DNA from: CBINFS01 sp966250015 | GTDB lineage: Bacteria; Bacteroidota; Rhodothermia; Rhodothermales; DASSAV01 | Assembly: GCA_966250015.1 (NCBI GenBank) | Contig: CBINFS010000017.1 | Coordinates: 13,154-77,153, forward strand | Direction of reading: 5' to 3' | Length of the DNA stretch: 64,000 nt | Shown: one piece after another, positions 8,023 through 16,310 of the stretch | Layout of the letters: every line of letters begins with the position of its first letter | Position numbering within the stretch: position 1 is the stretch's first letter | Program-made: the position numbers and the translations under genes | The notes under the pieces: model-generated | The model's database searches: none | What the model was told of the DNA's origin: nothing | Seen by the model: only the letters and a program-made list of their open reading frames with translations

Positions 8023-9564
8023 TCAGCCGATCACGGTGATTTTGCGCGTCACGCGGTTGTCGCCGGATGAGACGCGGAGCAGGTAGACGCCGGCCGGAAG
8101 CCGGGACACGTCGAGGACGCTCTTATGGTCCCCCGGCGCCAGGGCCTCTTCTCGTATGGACATCACCTTTCGCCCGAGCAGGTCGAATACTTCGACGGTT
8201 ACGGATGCAGGTGCGGGGAGTGCATACTCCAGGGTAAGCGTCGACACGGCAGGATTCGGGTAAACGGCGACCCGGGAAAACGACGTCGGCAGCACGGCAT
8301 CATCTTCAGCGGACGTTTCGACGAAGCTTTCGCCGTAAACCTGCCCGTTTACCCGGATGTACACGAGTCTGGTATCTTTCTGGATACTCAGATCTGTTCC
8401 GCCTATTTCACCGAAACCGTGGGCGAGTCTCGCACCGGAACCGTAAAACCCAAAACGTTTCGTAGCCGGGACCCTCATCGTATCGCCCTTGACGACAACG
8501 TCGCCCAAACCTGGGCTGCCGGCAACCGCGCCGACGCCGCCTTCGGGGCAGGCCACGGTCGTGTTAAAGGAGGCCCCGAGGTCGCACGCACCCAGGTACG
8601 ACCTTTCGTTCGGTTCCTGGTCAGAGCCGATCCACTGGGCGATCCGCCGGCCATCCTCGTCGTACCGCAACAGGTAAAGCGTATCGCTCAGCACTACGTG
8701 ATTTTCTGAAATACGGCGTTCCTGCTGGATGAAGTACCGGGTTCCGTCAATGAGCGAGTCCCCGACGATTTCTCTCCGGACGTAATACGGATCGACGAGA
8801 GCCTGATGGATCCGGTATTCCCAGACGTTGCCGAGCTGGAGGGGGTAGTAGTCGTGCCAATCGAGCGTATCCACGGCAATCGCATACCGTTCAGTCCCGT
8901 ATTCTCGCCCACCAACGCGGGCGTACGTGAGCCTTGGACCCCACAGGTTGCCGGCGCTCAAAAGCCCGATATCCGCCGCGTAATTTGCAAATAAGATCGT
9001 CGAGAATTGCTTCAGGGCGTCCACGGTGTAGGTCTCGTCGCCGATTTCAACTTCCCGAGCGTACCCGCCGTCCACCAGGTAGAAGTCTTCCGGTCCGGGG
9101 CCGTATTGGATCGAATCGCCGAAGGATGCGCTGAGATCGAATAAGCCGGTTACCTCGCCGTCAAGCCCCCCAATCGGGTGCGGAAGCCGGACGGTATCAG
9201 CCGCAATCGAGTGAACCATGACCAACGTCCGGGATGAGTCGTAGCGGGCGAAGCGCGTCCTGGTGCCCCAAAGCTCGAGGCTGTATCCGGGAACACTGTG
9301 TGTCCGGTCAAAGATTTTCTCCCGTACAATGAAGTAGGAGCGGTCGCCAGAGACCGTGTCGCCTACGATCTCCCGGCGTACCAGGGGGAATCCCTCTGAT
9401 TCGCGGTACTCCCAGACGTTTCCTTCCTGAAGCGGGAAGTACCGCTGCCAGTCGAGTGTGTCCGGAACGACGGTCCGAGGCTCTGTCTGGGCAAACGCGG
9501 CGGGTACGATCGTGAGAACGAGTAATGAAAAGGCTAAACGCGTGTGATGAGGGAGACACAGCAT
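8023..9564 (-). CDS. Secreted protein with internal duplication and T9SS C-terminal domain
   Basis: Exported protein of unknown function, 513 residues from the ATG at 9564. The signal peptide is LAFSLLVLTIVPAAFAQ. The body has two homologous segments that each open with DTLDW-(x)-YPLQ/FPLQ-GNVWEYR, followed by RREIVGD and a YFI(V/Q) motif, so it arose by tandem duplication. The last 75 residues form a type IX sorting domain: VAVYPNPAVSTL, EVFDLLGRKV, LPAGVYLLRV, VTRKITVIG. Such domains send proteins through the T9SS to the cell surface in Bacteroidota. An upstream ATG at 9603 is possible but would lengthen the signal peptide unnaturally. It converges on the gene at 6738-7937. Confidence 0.85.
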   Translation of the reverse strand: MLCLPHHTRLAFSLLVLTIVPAAFAQTEPRTVVPDTLDWQRYFPLQEGNVWEYRESEGFPLVRREIVGDTVSGDRSYFIVREKIFDRTHSVPGYSLELWGTRTRFARYDSSRTLVMVHSIAADTVRLPHPIGGLDGEVTGLFDLSASFGDSIQYGPGPEDFYLVDGGYAREVEIGDETYTVDALKQFSTILFANYAADIGLLSAGNLWGPRLTYARVGGREYGTERYAIAVDTLDWHDYYPLQLGNVWEYRIHQALVDPYYVRREIVGDSLIDGTRYFIQQERRISENHVVLSDTLYLLRYDEDGRRIAQWIGSDQEPNERSYLGACDLGASFNTTVACPEGGVGAVAGSPGLGDVVVKGDTMRVPATKRFGFYGSGARLAHGFGEIGGTDLSIQKDTRLVYIRVNGQVYGESFVETSAEDDAVLPTSFSRVAVYPNPAVSTLTLEYALPAPASVTVEVFDLLGRKVMSIREEALAPGDHKSVLDVSRLPAGVYLLRVSSGDNRVTRKITVIG

Positions 9565-9674
9565 GTCGTGGTCCTCGTTTGGGGGAACAAAGGGTTCTTC
9601 CAATCACCACACCACTCACCAGAAGTGTGTAATGGGGTGAGGATTACGCTACACACAACCGGCGATTTGGATGC

Positions 9675-9896
9675 TCACGCTGAACCGGATACTTCCCCGT
9701 GACGCCCGGCAAGGTGATTCAGGATCGACGTCGTGAGTACGTCCCGCGCCATTTTAAGATCGAGGACAAATTCGAATCTGTCCACGTACAGACGGACGCT
9801 TCTTTCCGGGGCATATCCACGTACAACGCCGAGCGCCATCGCAAGCCGGCAGAGCTCGTCGAGCGTGTACTTGTCGAGGTCGGGTTCGCTTTCCAT
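9675..9896 (-). CDS. Small hypothetical protein (73 aa)
   Basis: No family recognised. The reading frame has the strong third-position GC bias of the surrounding genes and a plausible sequence (DKYTLDELCRLAMALGV, then SVRLYVDRFEFVLDLKMA), so it is more likely real than chance. It lies alone in the space between the macrodomain gene and the T9SS substrate, with no clear ribosome-binding site. Confidence 0.45.
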   Translation of the reverse strand: MESEPDLDKYTLDELCRLAMALGVVRGYAPERSVRLYVDRFEFVLDLKMARDVLTTSILNHLAGRHGEVSGSA

Positions 9897-10013
9897 GTGC
9901 TAACACCGGGAGGGTTACACACGCATTGCACATATTATGACCGCGATGCACGATGTGCAATACGGGTCAAAAAAGAAACCTCCTCCCCCTCGATGACGCT
10001 CGGATTGCACGCG

Positions 10014-10583
10014 CTACGCCTGAGCGTTCTGCTCCAGTTTATCGAGCGCGCGCTCGTAGACTTCGAAGTCGGAACGAGAGAAGAGCACGAAAACGACCTC
10101 ATCCAGGGCGTCGGGATGCCGCTTTAGAAAGTCTATCGTGGCGTTCAGCGCGACGTCAGTGGCTTTTTCAATGGGGTAGCCGTAGACGCCGGTGCTGATG
10201 GCCGGGAAGGCGATCGTGCGCAATCCCTTTTCATGTGCCAGCGCCAGGCTGTTCGTGTAGGCGTCGGCGAGCAGCTCGGACTCGCGGCCGTTGCCGCCTC
10301 TCCAGACGGGGCCAACCGTGTGGATCACATAGCGGGCGGGCAGGTTGCCCCCGGTCGTGATGACCGCCTGGCCGGTGGGGAGTCCGTCCGGATAGGCCGT
10401 CCTCCTGATCTCCTTGCACGCTTCGAGGATTGCCGGGCCGCCGGCCCGGTGTATGGCGCCGTCCACGCCTCCGCCTCCAAGCAGGCTCGAGTTGGCTGCG
10501 TTGACGATTGCGTCGACCTCCAGGGTCGTGATGTCACCCTGAACCAGCCGTATTACGGTATTTTCTGATCTGATCGAGTCCAT
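10014..10583 (-). CDS. ymdB: Macrodomain protein, O-acetyl-ADP-ribose deacetylase type
   Basis: MacroD-type macrodomain that binds ADP-ribose and typically hydrolyses O-acetyl-ADP-ribose or removes ADP-ribose from acidic residues. Visible hallmarks are QGDITTLEVDAIVNAANSSL (residues 15-34), the glycine-rich GGGGVDGAIH loop (about 36-45) with the catalytic-site Asn/Asp pattern, and PAISTGVYGYP (about 124-134) that cradles the diphosphate. Its 189 residues are a normal length. It lies downstream of a small membrane-protein gene on the same strand, with a terminator-like hairpin between. The gene symbol is given by family resemblance. Confidence 0.93.
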   Translation of the reverse strand: MDSIRSENTVIRLVQGDITTLEVDAIVNAANSSLLGGGGVDGAIHRAGGPAILEACKEIRRTAYPDGLPTGQAVITTGGNLPARYVIHTVGPVWRGGNGRESELLADAYTNSLALAHEKGLRTIAFPAISTGVYGYPIEKATDVALNATIDFLKRHPDALDEVVFVLFSRSDFEVYERALDKLEQNAQA

Positions 10584-10603
10584 GGCTATTCAGAAAAAGC
10601 AGA

Positions 10604-10630
10604 AAGGACCCCCCACTGAGGAAGGTCCTC
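10604..10630 (-). terminator. Probable terminator hairpin
   Basis: On the minus strand AGGACC and GGTCCT arms (10624-10629 and 10605-10610) enclose a 13-nt loop, followed by TTTCTGCTTTTT. It separates the small membrane-protein gene at 10674 from the macrodomain gene. Confidence 0.55.
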
Positions 10631-10673
10631 TCCTAATATAATCGCCCGGTCTTTCCTCCTCAACGTGCATCGA

Positions 10674-10934
10674 TCAACATCGAACGCGAGGGGTCCAGGC
10701 CGGCAGCGGAACGCGAGCGTGTCGTTGTGCGCCCCGATTCGGCTCGCGATGGAAAGCCTTTCGACTTCTTCGGACCTCCGGCGAAGGGGGCAATACCGGA
10801 AGCGGAGGGTTCGGATCGGGCGGTGGAGGCTGGTCGTCTGAACCCATATCCTTCCTCCTTTTCATCTTTTTAATGGCAATCATACCCACCAGAAAGGGCA
10901 TGGCAGCCATCGCTATGATCAGGAATTCTAACAT
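10674..10934 (-). CDS. Small membrane protein with Pro-rich tail
   Basis: 86-residue unrecognised protein. Residues 1-21 form one hydrophobic helix (MLEFLIIAMAAMPFLVGMIA) followed by a basic stop-transfer stretch KKMKRRKD. A proline-rich segment follows (PPPPDPNPPLPVLPPSP), then a basic C-terminus. This looks like a bitopic inner-membrane protein with the C-terminus inside. A terminator-like hairpin follows. The last 30 residues look less constrained, so the functional part may be only the helix. Confidence 0.5.
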   Translation of the reverse strand: MLEFLIIAMAAMPFLVGMIAIKKMKRRKDMGSDDQPPPPDPNPPLPVLPPSPEVRRSRKAFHREPNRGAQRHARVPLPAWTPRVRC

Positions 10935-11367
10935 CTCGACTCACCAACTCTATTTTTCCGACGTCGATCGTACCTGATTGTATCTAGCCTGAACATTGAA
11001 TGATTCTGATTCCATGTTTCGTTCTTCTAACGATTTCCGCGGAACCGAATCCGTCACATTTACCCGGATCGGATGGAGTGGTGGATTTCAGCCAGGCTTG
11101 AGGTGACCGTTAGAGCGGGTGAAAAAGCCGGTGCTCACCGCCGGGAAGCCAACCGCCGCTCGCGGCTCGCTCCCGCCGTGGCACCATCCTGCGTTTGCGA
11201 GCGTGAGCAGAATGAATCCTGTCAGGACAAAAACGACGTTTTGGGCGCCGCGCGACATGGCTCCATGGGCCGGGAGGTTTACCTGGACTACTATAATGAT
11301 AGCCCGACCCGTGCGGAGCAGTTGCTCTGGTAGAGGGAACTTTACGGAATGATTACACGCGAAGGAT
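10935..11367. other. Intergenic region with one candidate small ORF
   Basis: 433 bp between speA and the small membrane protein, both on the minus strand. Besides the candidate 56-residue ORF at 11088-11258 I see no RNA gene, terminator or repeat. Open frames on the plus strand here are rich in Arg, Pro and Ser and look like chance. Confidence 0.4.
11088..11258 (-). CDS. Candidate 56-aa membrane peptide
   Basis: A short frame from ATG 11258 to TGA 11088 encodes one hydrophobic stretch (VVFVLTGFILLTLANAGW) and then a Gly/Pro/Ser-rich end. No homolog is known to me and no ribosome-binding site is evident. It is listed only because nothing else explains this gap. Confidence 0.25.
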   Translation of the reverse strand: MSRGAQNVVFVLTGFILLTLANAGWCHGGSEPRAAVGFPAVSTGFFTRSNGHLKPG

Positions 11368-13359
11368 TCAGCCGGGGAGGCCGTCTCGCGTGTTCATGTA
11401 GGTGTGCTCGCGGAAGAAATTGCGGTACTGTTCGAGCAGCTTGACGCCGGCATGGGGCCGCACTTTTCCGTCTTTCACCTTACGCTGGATCAAGTCGTTC
11501 ATGCGACGTTCCAGATCGTTCGGGAAGTACTGTACGAGCCCGAGCTGCTCCTCGACGGTCGAGCCGGGAAGGATGGTCTCGATGTAGAAATTGCCCGGTT
11601 CGGTGGCGTCGGCGTAAACGTGAACCTCGGTAACGCGCCCGAACAGGTTGTGCATGTCCCCCATGATGTCCTGGTAGGCGCCCATGAGAAACACCCCCAG
11701 GACGTACGGCTCATTCGGGCGGAGCGGATGCAGCTCGAGGAAGTGCTTGTCGCCTTCGGGGACGACGTAGCTGTCGACCTGGCCGTCGGAGTCGCAGGTG
11801 AGGTCCGTCAGCTTCCCGCGCCGATCCGGCACTTCGTCCAACCGGTGGATGGGCATGATCGGGAAGCGCTGGCCGATCGCCCAGTGATCTACCATGGAAC
11901 GGAAGACCGAGAAGTTGCACACGTAGGCGTCGACGAGCTGAAGGTCGAGGCCGGCCAGCTCGTCGGGTGGTTTCGTACCGTTCAGGCGCTGGAGGGTAGT
12001 GGCGATCTCCTGGATCGAAGACCAGTACAGCCGTTCGGCCGCCGCCTTCTGTTCGAGCGTCAGTTGCCCCCTCCGGAATAGCTCGATGACCTCGTTCCGG
12101 AGCTCTTCGGCAACCCGGTAGCTATCCTGAGCGGTCCCCAGGTCCCCAACTCCACGACGGAGGATTTCGAGCAGGCCGGCAAGTTGGCTTAGCAGGGGGT
12201 GATCCTGTTCCGGAAAGCCATTCTTCCCTGCGGCATCCTTCCGACGGACCGCCACCACCTCGGTGACGAATACCGAGTGATGGGCCGTGACGGCTCGCCC
12301 ACTCTCGGAAACCAGAGTCGGGTGCGGCACCATCTCCTCGTCGCAAACGGCCTTCACGGTCGACACGACGGCGTGTGCGTACTCGTCGATCGTGTAGTTG
12401 ATGTAGCCCGCAACGTCGGGATTGCCGGCCTCATAATTGACGCCCAGTCCCCCTCCGATGTCGAGGTATTGAAGCGGTATCCCTCGTTTGTACAGCCGGG
12501 CGTACACGCGCGTGGCTTCCTGGACGGCCATCCGCACGTTTTGCAGGTGCGCGATCTGGCTTCCCAGGTGGAAGTGCAGCAGCCTGAAGCGCATCCTATC
12601 GCCGTCGGCCTCCAGCCGCTGGATCAGCCGCAACAGCTCGCTCAGGGAGATGCCAAACTTGGAGTTTTCACCGCCGGATTCGGACCAGAGCCCGGCGCCC
12701 GTAGTGGACAGCCGCACCCTGACGCCAAACTGAGCCGTACCGTCCACTTCTTTGGCGAGGCGGCGGAGCATCTCGTACTCGTCGTAGCGCTCGAGGACGG
12801 GGATGATGTTTTTTCCGAGCTGCTGCCCCGCGACCATCAAACGCATCATGACGGCGTCCTTATTGCCGTTACAGATGAGCAGCGTATCGTCGTCGGGCAG
12901 ATAGGGCAACGTGGCCGCCAGCTCCGCCTTCGACCCACACTCCAACCCGTAACCGTAGGCCTTCCCCGCTTCCAGGATCTCCTCGACGACCTCGCGCAGC
13001 TGGTTTACCTTGATCGGGTAGACCCCCTGATACACGCCGTCGTACCCGGTCTGGCCGATCGCGCTGCGGAACGCCTCGTTCAGCCGCACCACGCGCGACC
13101 GTAAGAGGTCCTGGAACCGGATGAGAAAAGGAAACCGGATCCCCTTGGCCTGTACCTGTTCGACGACTTCATAGAGATCGATTGAAAGGTCGTCGTCCCA
13201 GAGCGGCCGCACGGCAACATGGCCCTCGTCGTTTACGAAGAAGTAATCATCCCCCCAGGCGCGGACGTGATAGAGGGCTTCTGCGGCGGAAGGGTCGAGG
13301 GTCGTCTCGAGTACGTCGAGCGTCAAGGGGGCGATTTTACTGTAGAAGGCGTCTGCCAA
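11368..13359 (-). CDS. speA: Biosynthetic arginine decarboxylase
   Basis: PLP enzyme converting arginine to agmatine, first step of the agmatine route to putrescine and spermidine; cytoplasmic. Its 663 residues fit the SpeA family. The N-terminal PLP-binding lysine is in YPIKVNQ (Lys117), the glycine loop for the cofactor phosphate is LDIGGGLGVNY (around residue 300), and the second catalytic box around CNFSVFRSMVD (about 475) follows. It ends in a helical domain typical of SpeA. The gene stands about 100 bp downstream of a response regulator on the same strand. Confidence 0.96.
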   Translation of the reverse strand: MADAFYSKIAPLTLDVLETTLDPSAAEALYHVRAWGDDYFFVNDEGHVAVRPLWDDDLSIDLYEVVEQVQAKGIRFPFLIRFQDLLRSRVVRLNEAFRSAIGQTGYDGVYQGVYPIKVNQLREVVEEILEAGKAYGYGLECGSKAELAATLPYLPDDDTLLICNGNKDAVMMRLMVAGQQLGKNIIPVLERYDEYEMLRRLAKEVDGTAQFGVRVRLSTTGAGLWSESGGENSKFGISLSELLRLIQRLEADGDRMRFRLLHFHLGSQIAHLQNVRMAVQEATRVYARLYKRGIPLQYLDIGGGLGVNYEAGNPDVAGYINYTIDEYAHAVVSTVKAVCDEEMVPHPTLVSESGRAVTAHHSVFVTEVVAVRRKDAAGKNGFPEQDHPLLSQLAGLLEILRRGVGDLGTAQDSYRVAEELRNEVIELFRRGQLTLEQKAAAERLYWSSIQEIATTLQRLNGTKPPDELAGLDLQLVDAYVCNFSVFRSMVDHWAIGQRFPIMPIHRLDEVPDRRGKLTDLTCDSDGQVDSYVVPEGDKHFLELHPLRPNEPYVLGVFLMGAYQDIMGDMHNLFGRVTEVHVYADATEPGNFYIETILPGSTVEEQLGLVQYFPNDLERRMNDLIQRKVKDGKVRPHAGVKLLEQYRNFFREHTYMNTRDGLPG

Positions 13360-13466
13360 TACCGGACCGGGTCAGAAAGTGAGCGGGTACTGAATCCAGG
13401 GGCACGAAAACGCATTCCGGACCCGCTCGTTCCCGGACCCGGCGGAACGGTAAAGCCGCCCTTGCG

Positions 13467-14189
13467 CTACTCGTCAATCCGTTCGGCGCCGGCGAGCTTG
13501 TACCCGATGCCGTAGACGCTTTTGATGGCCCAGGTATCCTCGTCTTCTCCATTCATCACTTTGCGGAGGGCGTTCACGTGCCGGTCGATCGTCCGAGTTT
13601 CGATGTCGCCCGGTAGCTCCCAGACGTCCCGAAGCAGCTGCTCGCGCGAGACGGTCCGCCCGCGATGGAGGATCAGGTAACGCAGCAGGCGATACTCGAG
13701 GTCGGTCAGGTCGACCGGTTCGCCGTCTCGCGTAACGGAGCGGGTGCCGAGGTTTACGGTGAGCCCTCCTACTTCGAACACGCCGCGTTCGTCCTCGCGG
13801 GACACCTGGCTGCGGCGCAGGATGGCCTGCATACGGGCGAGGAGCTCGTCGGTCGAGAAGGGTTTGGTCAGGTAGTCGTCGGCTCCAAGCTCGAAGCCGC
13901 GCATTTTATCTTCGTGCGCCCCGAGCCCGGTGAGCATCAGCACGGGTGTACGGACGCCGTGTGCGCGCGCTTCACGCAGGATGTCGAATCCACTACGGCC
14001 GGGCAGCTTGGCGTCGAGAATCATCAGCGCGTACCCTGGCAGCTCGACTGCACGCGCCATGCCCTGATCACCATCGGTGGCAAGGGTCACGTCGTACCCT
14101 TGAGTCTCGAGAAACATCAAGAGACCAGTGCTGAGCTGGGGGTCGTCTTCGACGACCAGGACGCGTTTACCAGTGTTGTCTTGCTTCAT
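13467..14189 (-). CDS. OmpR/PhoB-type response regulator
   Basis: Two-component transcription factor of 240 residues. The receiver (about 8-120) has the acidic pocket EDD (14-16), phospho-acceptor Asp59 (MILDAKLPG), Thr87 and Lys109 (DYLTKPF). The winged-helix effector domain (about 140-232) carries EYRLLRYLILHRGRTVSREQLL and RTIDRHVNALRKV, the recognition helix region. No histidine kinase is adjacent, so it is an orphan; the partner may be the kinase at 28918-31380 or one elsewhere. Target genes cannot be named from the sequence. Confidence 0.94.
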   Translation of the reverse strand: MKQDNTGKRVLVVEDDPQLSTGLLMFLETQGYDVTLATDGDQGMARAVELPGYALMILDAKLPGRSGFDILREARAHGVRTPVLMLTGLGAHEDKMRGFELGADDYLTKPFSTDELLARMQAILRRSQVSREDERGVFEVGGLTVNLGTRSVTRDGEPVDLTDLEYRLLRYLILHRGRTVSREQLLRDVWELPGDIETRTIDRHVNALRKVMNGEDEDTWAIKSVYGIGYKLAGAERIDE

Positions 14190-14304
14190 TATGGATTTGT
14201 GTAATGAGCTTCGAGGGTTGTGATCGTGTAATCTCCCGCACCAACAGAATTCACTCGTATTTTATGTTCAGGCGCCGGACTCGTTCCGGCCCGGCGTAGT
14301 ACCG

Positions 14305-14703
14305 TCAGACTCCCGTAGAGACCGTCCGGGGTTTCTTGTGGCCGTCCATCCGGGTAAGCAATGGGGGCCAGTCCCCTTCTGGCATTTGTTCATCCAAAAC
14401 CCGGGTCGAGGCAAACAACTTCGCCCCGGCGTCTGGAACGCCAAAAACAAGCGTTATGAGGTCCTGATCCGGTTCGTCACACGGCGCACCTGAAAGCAGC
14501 TCGATCAGGCCGTTTACGTAATGTACACTCCCCGGAGAAAAGTATACCTTACGGCAACCCTCGTTCGGAACGGTCTGCGCAAAAAGAGCCATCTCCGCCG
14601 GTGCGCCTGCGGCGATAAAACGTTTCTGGAACTCCCGGCAGAGTCGATGATAAAGGCCCTCAGCAATACTATTTGCCGAGAGATCCACACAGTACCAGGT
14701 CAT
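14305..14703 (-). CDS. Hypothetical protein (132 aa)
   Basis: No family recognised. Soluble, no signal peptide or membrane segment. It starts MTWYCVDLSANSIAEGLYHR and has a mixed alpha/beta pattern with AEMALFAQ, KVYFSPGSVHYVNGLIELL and QDLITLVFGVPDAG. Three of its four cysteines (CVD, CRE, GCRK, PCDE) lie in the first half. The codon usage matches neighbours. It lies between two response regulators, divergent from the one at 14920. Confidence 0.6.
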   Translation of the reverse strand: MTWYCVDLSANSIAEGLYHRLCREFQKRFIAAGAPAEMALFAQTVPNEGCRKVYFSPGSVHYVNGLIELLSGAPCDEPDQDLITLVFGVPDAGAKLFASTRVLDEQMPEGDWPPLLTRMDGHKKPRTVSTGV

Positions 14704-14907
14704 ACGCCTCTCCTCCTACCCATTCGCACTGCAAAAGCCGACAGGCAAGTTTAACATGGGCTGCCCTAATCGGTTAGTACCTGACTGTAAAGGGCTTGCA
14801 ATTTGCATCGATAATCACACTAGCGTGACATTTTGTAGCGTTACACATTATTTATTGAACTATCACCTAAATTGTATCAATCTCTGTTGCCGGGCGTATA
14901 GATTGTC

Positions 14908-14912
14908 GGAGG
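14908..14912 (+). promoter_or_regulatory. Shine-Dalgarno GGAGG for the response regulator at 14920
   Basis: GGAGG lies 7 nt before the ATG at 14920. Most genes here lack a recognisable Shine-Dalgarno, as usual in Bacteroidota, so this site supports the upstream ATG over the internal one at 14974 that would begin right at the receiver domain. Confidence 0.6.
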
Positions 14913-14919
14913 TAAGCCC

Positions 14920-15687
14920 ATGGCTCGTCCGATACCTTCCTTTAACCCGGATTATCTGACGTCGACTGCCGAAATGTGGATTCTTCTGATCGAAGACGAA
15001 CGTGATCTTGCAGAATCTCTGCAGACAGGCCTGGAAGAGATGGGATACACGGTGGACGTCGTCTCAGATGGCATTCGTGGCGAAATTCAGGCCCTGACGA
15101 ATACGTACGACGTACTGATCGTGGACTGGATGCTGCCCCGCCAGGATGGCATCTCACTCATCAAGCGTATTCGCGCCCAGGGGGTGACGACACCCGTCCT
15201 GGTTCTGACCGCCCTGACGGACGTCGAGGATCGTGTAAAAGGGCTCGACGCCGGGGCTGACGATTACCTGACAAAACCTTTCTCCTTTGAAGAGCTGTTT
15301 GCCCGCTTGCGTGCGCTCATCAGGCGGTCACAGAGTGCCGGCACCGATCCTTACGCCGTGATCCAGGCGGGCCCGCTGCGTGTTACGCCGGAACGTCGAT
15401 CGGCCATGATGGGCAACAACAGGGTCGAGCTCCGCCACAAAGAATATGCGTTGCTCGAGCTCCTGGCCAGACGCGCCGGAACCGTCGTCACGCGGACCGT
15501 CATCGCCGAGCGCGTCTGGGGCTCGGCCGTCGGAACCAGCGACGACGTGATCAACATGACGGTGTCGAGCCTCCGAAAGAAGCTGACCGAGGTCCCCGGC
15601 ATTCCGCCGGAGGAGTCGATCTCGATCGAAACGATCCGGGGCGTCGGCTACCGCCTCTCTCTGACGTCCTCGACGACCACCACCTGA
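14920..15687 (+). CDS. OmpR-type response regulator with 18-residue N-terminal extension
   Basis: Two-component DNA-binding regulator, 255 residues. The receiver domain begins at about residue 19 (MWILLIEDERD), with acidic pocket EDE, phospho-acceptor Asp69 (LIVDWMLPR) and Lys119 (DYLTKPF). The winged helix (about 150-245) has LRHKEYALLELLARRAGTVV and DDVINMTVSSLRKKL, the latter being the recognition helix region. It resembles the CusR/QseB branch. Start at 14920 is supported by GGAGG; if translation starts at 14974 the extension disappears. No kinase gene follows: the next 600 bp are intergenic repeats. A weak hairpin plus seven T at 15689-15713 could end the transcript. Confidence 0.93.
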   Translation: MARPIPSFNPDYLTSTAEMWILLIEDERDLAESLQTGLEEMGYTVDVVSDGIRGEIQALTNTYDVLIVDWMLPRQDGISLIKRIRAQGVTTPVLVLTALTDVEDRVKGLDAGADDYLTKPFSFEELFARLRALIRRSQSAGTDPYAVIQAGPLRVTPERRSAMMGNNRVELRHKEYALLELLARRAGTVVTRTVIAERVWGSAVGTSDDVINMTVSSLRKKLTEVPGIPPEESISIETIRGVGYRLSLTSSTTTT

Positions 15688-15800
15688 CGCCGCTTTCGGC
15701 AGCCCGTTTTTTTGCACACGAAGGCGCGAAGAAAGTTTAGCTATCGGTGGACGATTGCTGTGCGTACCCTATCAGTTTATTCAGAAAACAGCTTTTCATA

Positions 15801-15897
15801 AAGATCCCTCGTCACTTCGTGACTCGGGATGACAGCGGTGGAGTAGCGCACATACCCTGAATTTGTCATCCCGACGAACCATGTGAGGAGGGATCTT
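15801..15897. repeat. Inverted pair of 34-bp dispersed repeats (REP/MITE-like)
   Basis: Arm 1 at 15801-15834 begins AAGATCCCTC and ends CGGGATGACA. Arm 2 at 15864-15897 is its imperfect reverse complement (TGTCATCCCG ... GAGGGATCTT); ends match exactly and the middle differs. The 29-bp spacer has no ORF. The AAGATCC...GGGATGACA pattern is the kind of non-coding repeat scattered through many environmental bacterial genomes. It is part of a gene-free stretch, 15688-16310. Confidence 0.75.
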
Positions 15898-15951
15898 CCC
15901 AAAGTGCGGCCTTTCTGGATGGCTCCAACGATTGACGAGGACGCCACAATT

Positions 15952-16068
15952 GCTCCCCTGGACAGGGGAGCTGTCACGGAATGACTGAGGGGTAGATCGA
16001 TTGTTACGTCGATTTTGATTTAGGCCTCACAATCGACCACCCCCGGCCCCTCCTGTCCAGGCGGGGAG
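15952..16068. repeat. Second inverted dispersed repeat (GCTCCCC...CTGGACAGG)
   Basis: The segment from 15952 (GCTCCCCTGGACAGG) through ATCGATTGT at about 16004 recurs inverted at about 16030-16068 (CAATCGACCAC ... CCTGTCCAGGCGGGGAGC), with small indels. The two arms could fold into one large hairpin around an AT-rich centre. There is no coding potential. Confidence 0.6.
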
Positions 16069-16162
16069 CTTGAAAGGACAGGTCAGCGAATTATTTCAAG
16101 GCGAATAGCTCGCATTCAGGTAGCCGTTCATATAGGTTGAGGCAGACCAAATGCTTACCTGG

Positions 16163-16184
16163 ATCCCGGCTCGGCGGCCGGGAT
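16163..16184. repeat. Hairpin repeat, copy A (ATCCCGGC/GCCGGGAT)
   Basis: Perfect 8-bp stem with 6-nt loop, followed by GACGTG and six T on the plus strand, so it could act as a terminator. A second copy of the same element, with a compensatory change in the stem, lies at 63851-63872. Confidence 0.7.
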
Positions 16185-16310
16185 GACGTGTTTTTTAGTG
16201 TATTTAGTAACGCTATCCTCCTGCCATCGGACTGCACCCTCTCAAATAATCATCCGCGGACATCTGCGGACGAAATCCCTTCGCGCCTTCGCGTGAACAA
16301 TCGATTCCAA

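Noticed and set aside
12199..13104. 301-codon plus-strand frame opposite speA
   Set aside because: SpeA is unequivocal on the minus strand.
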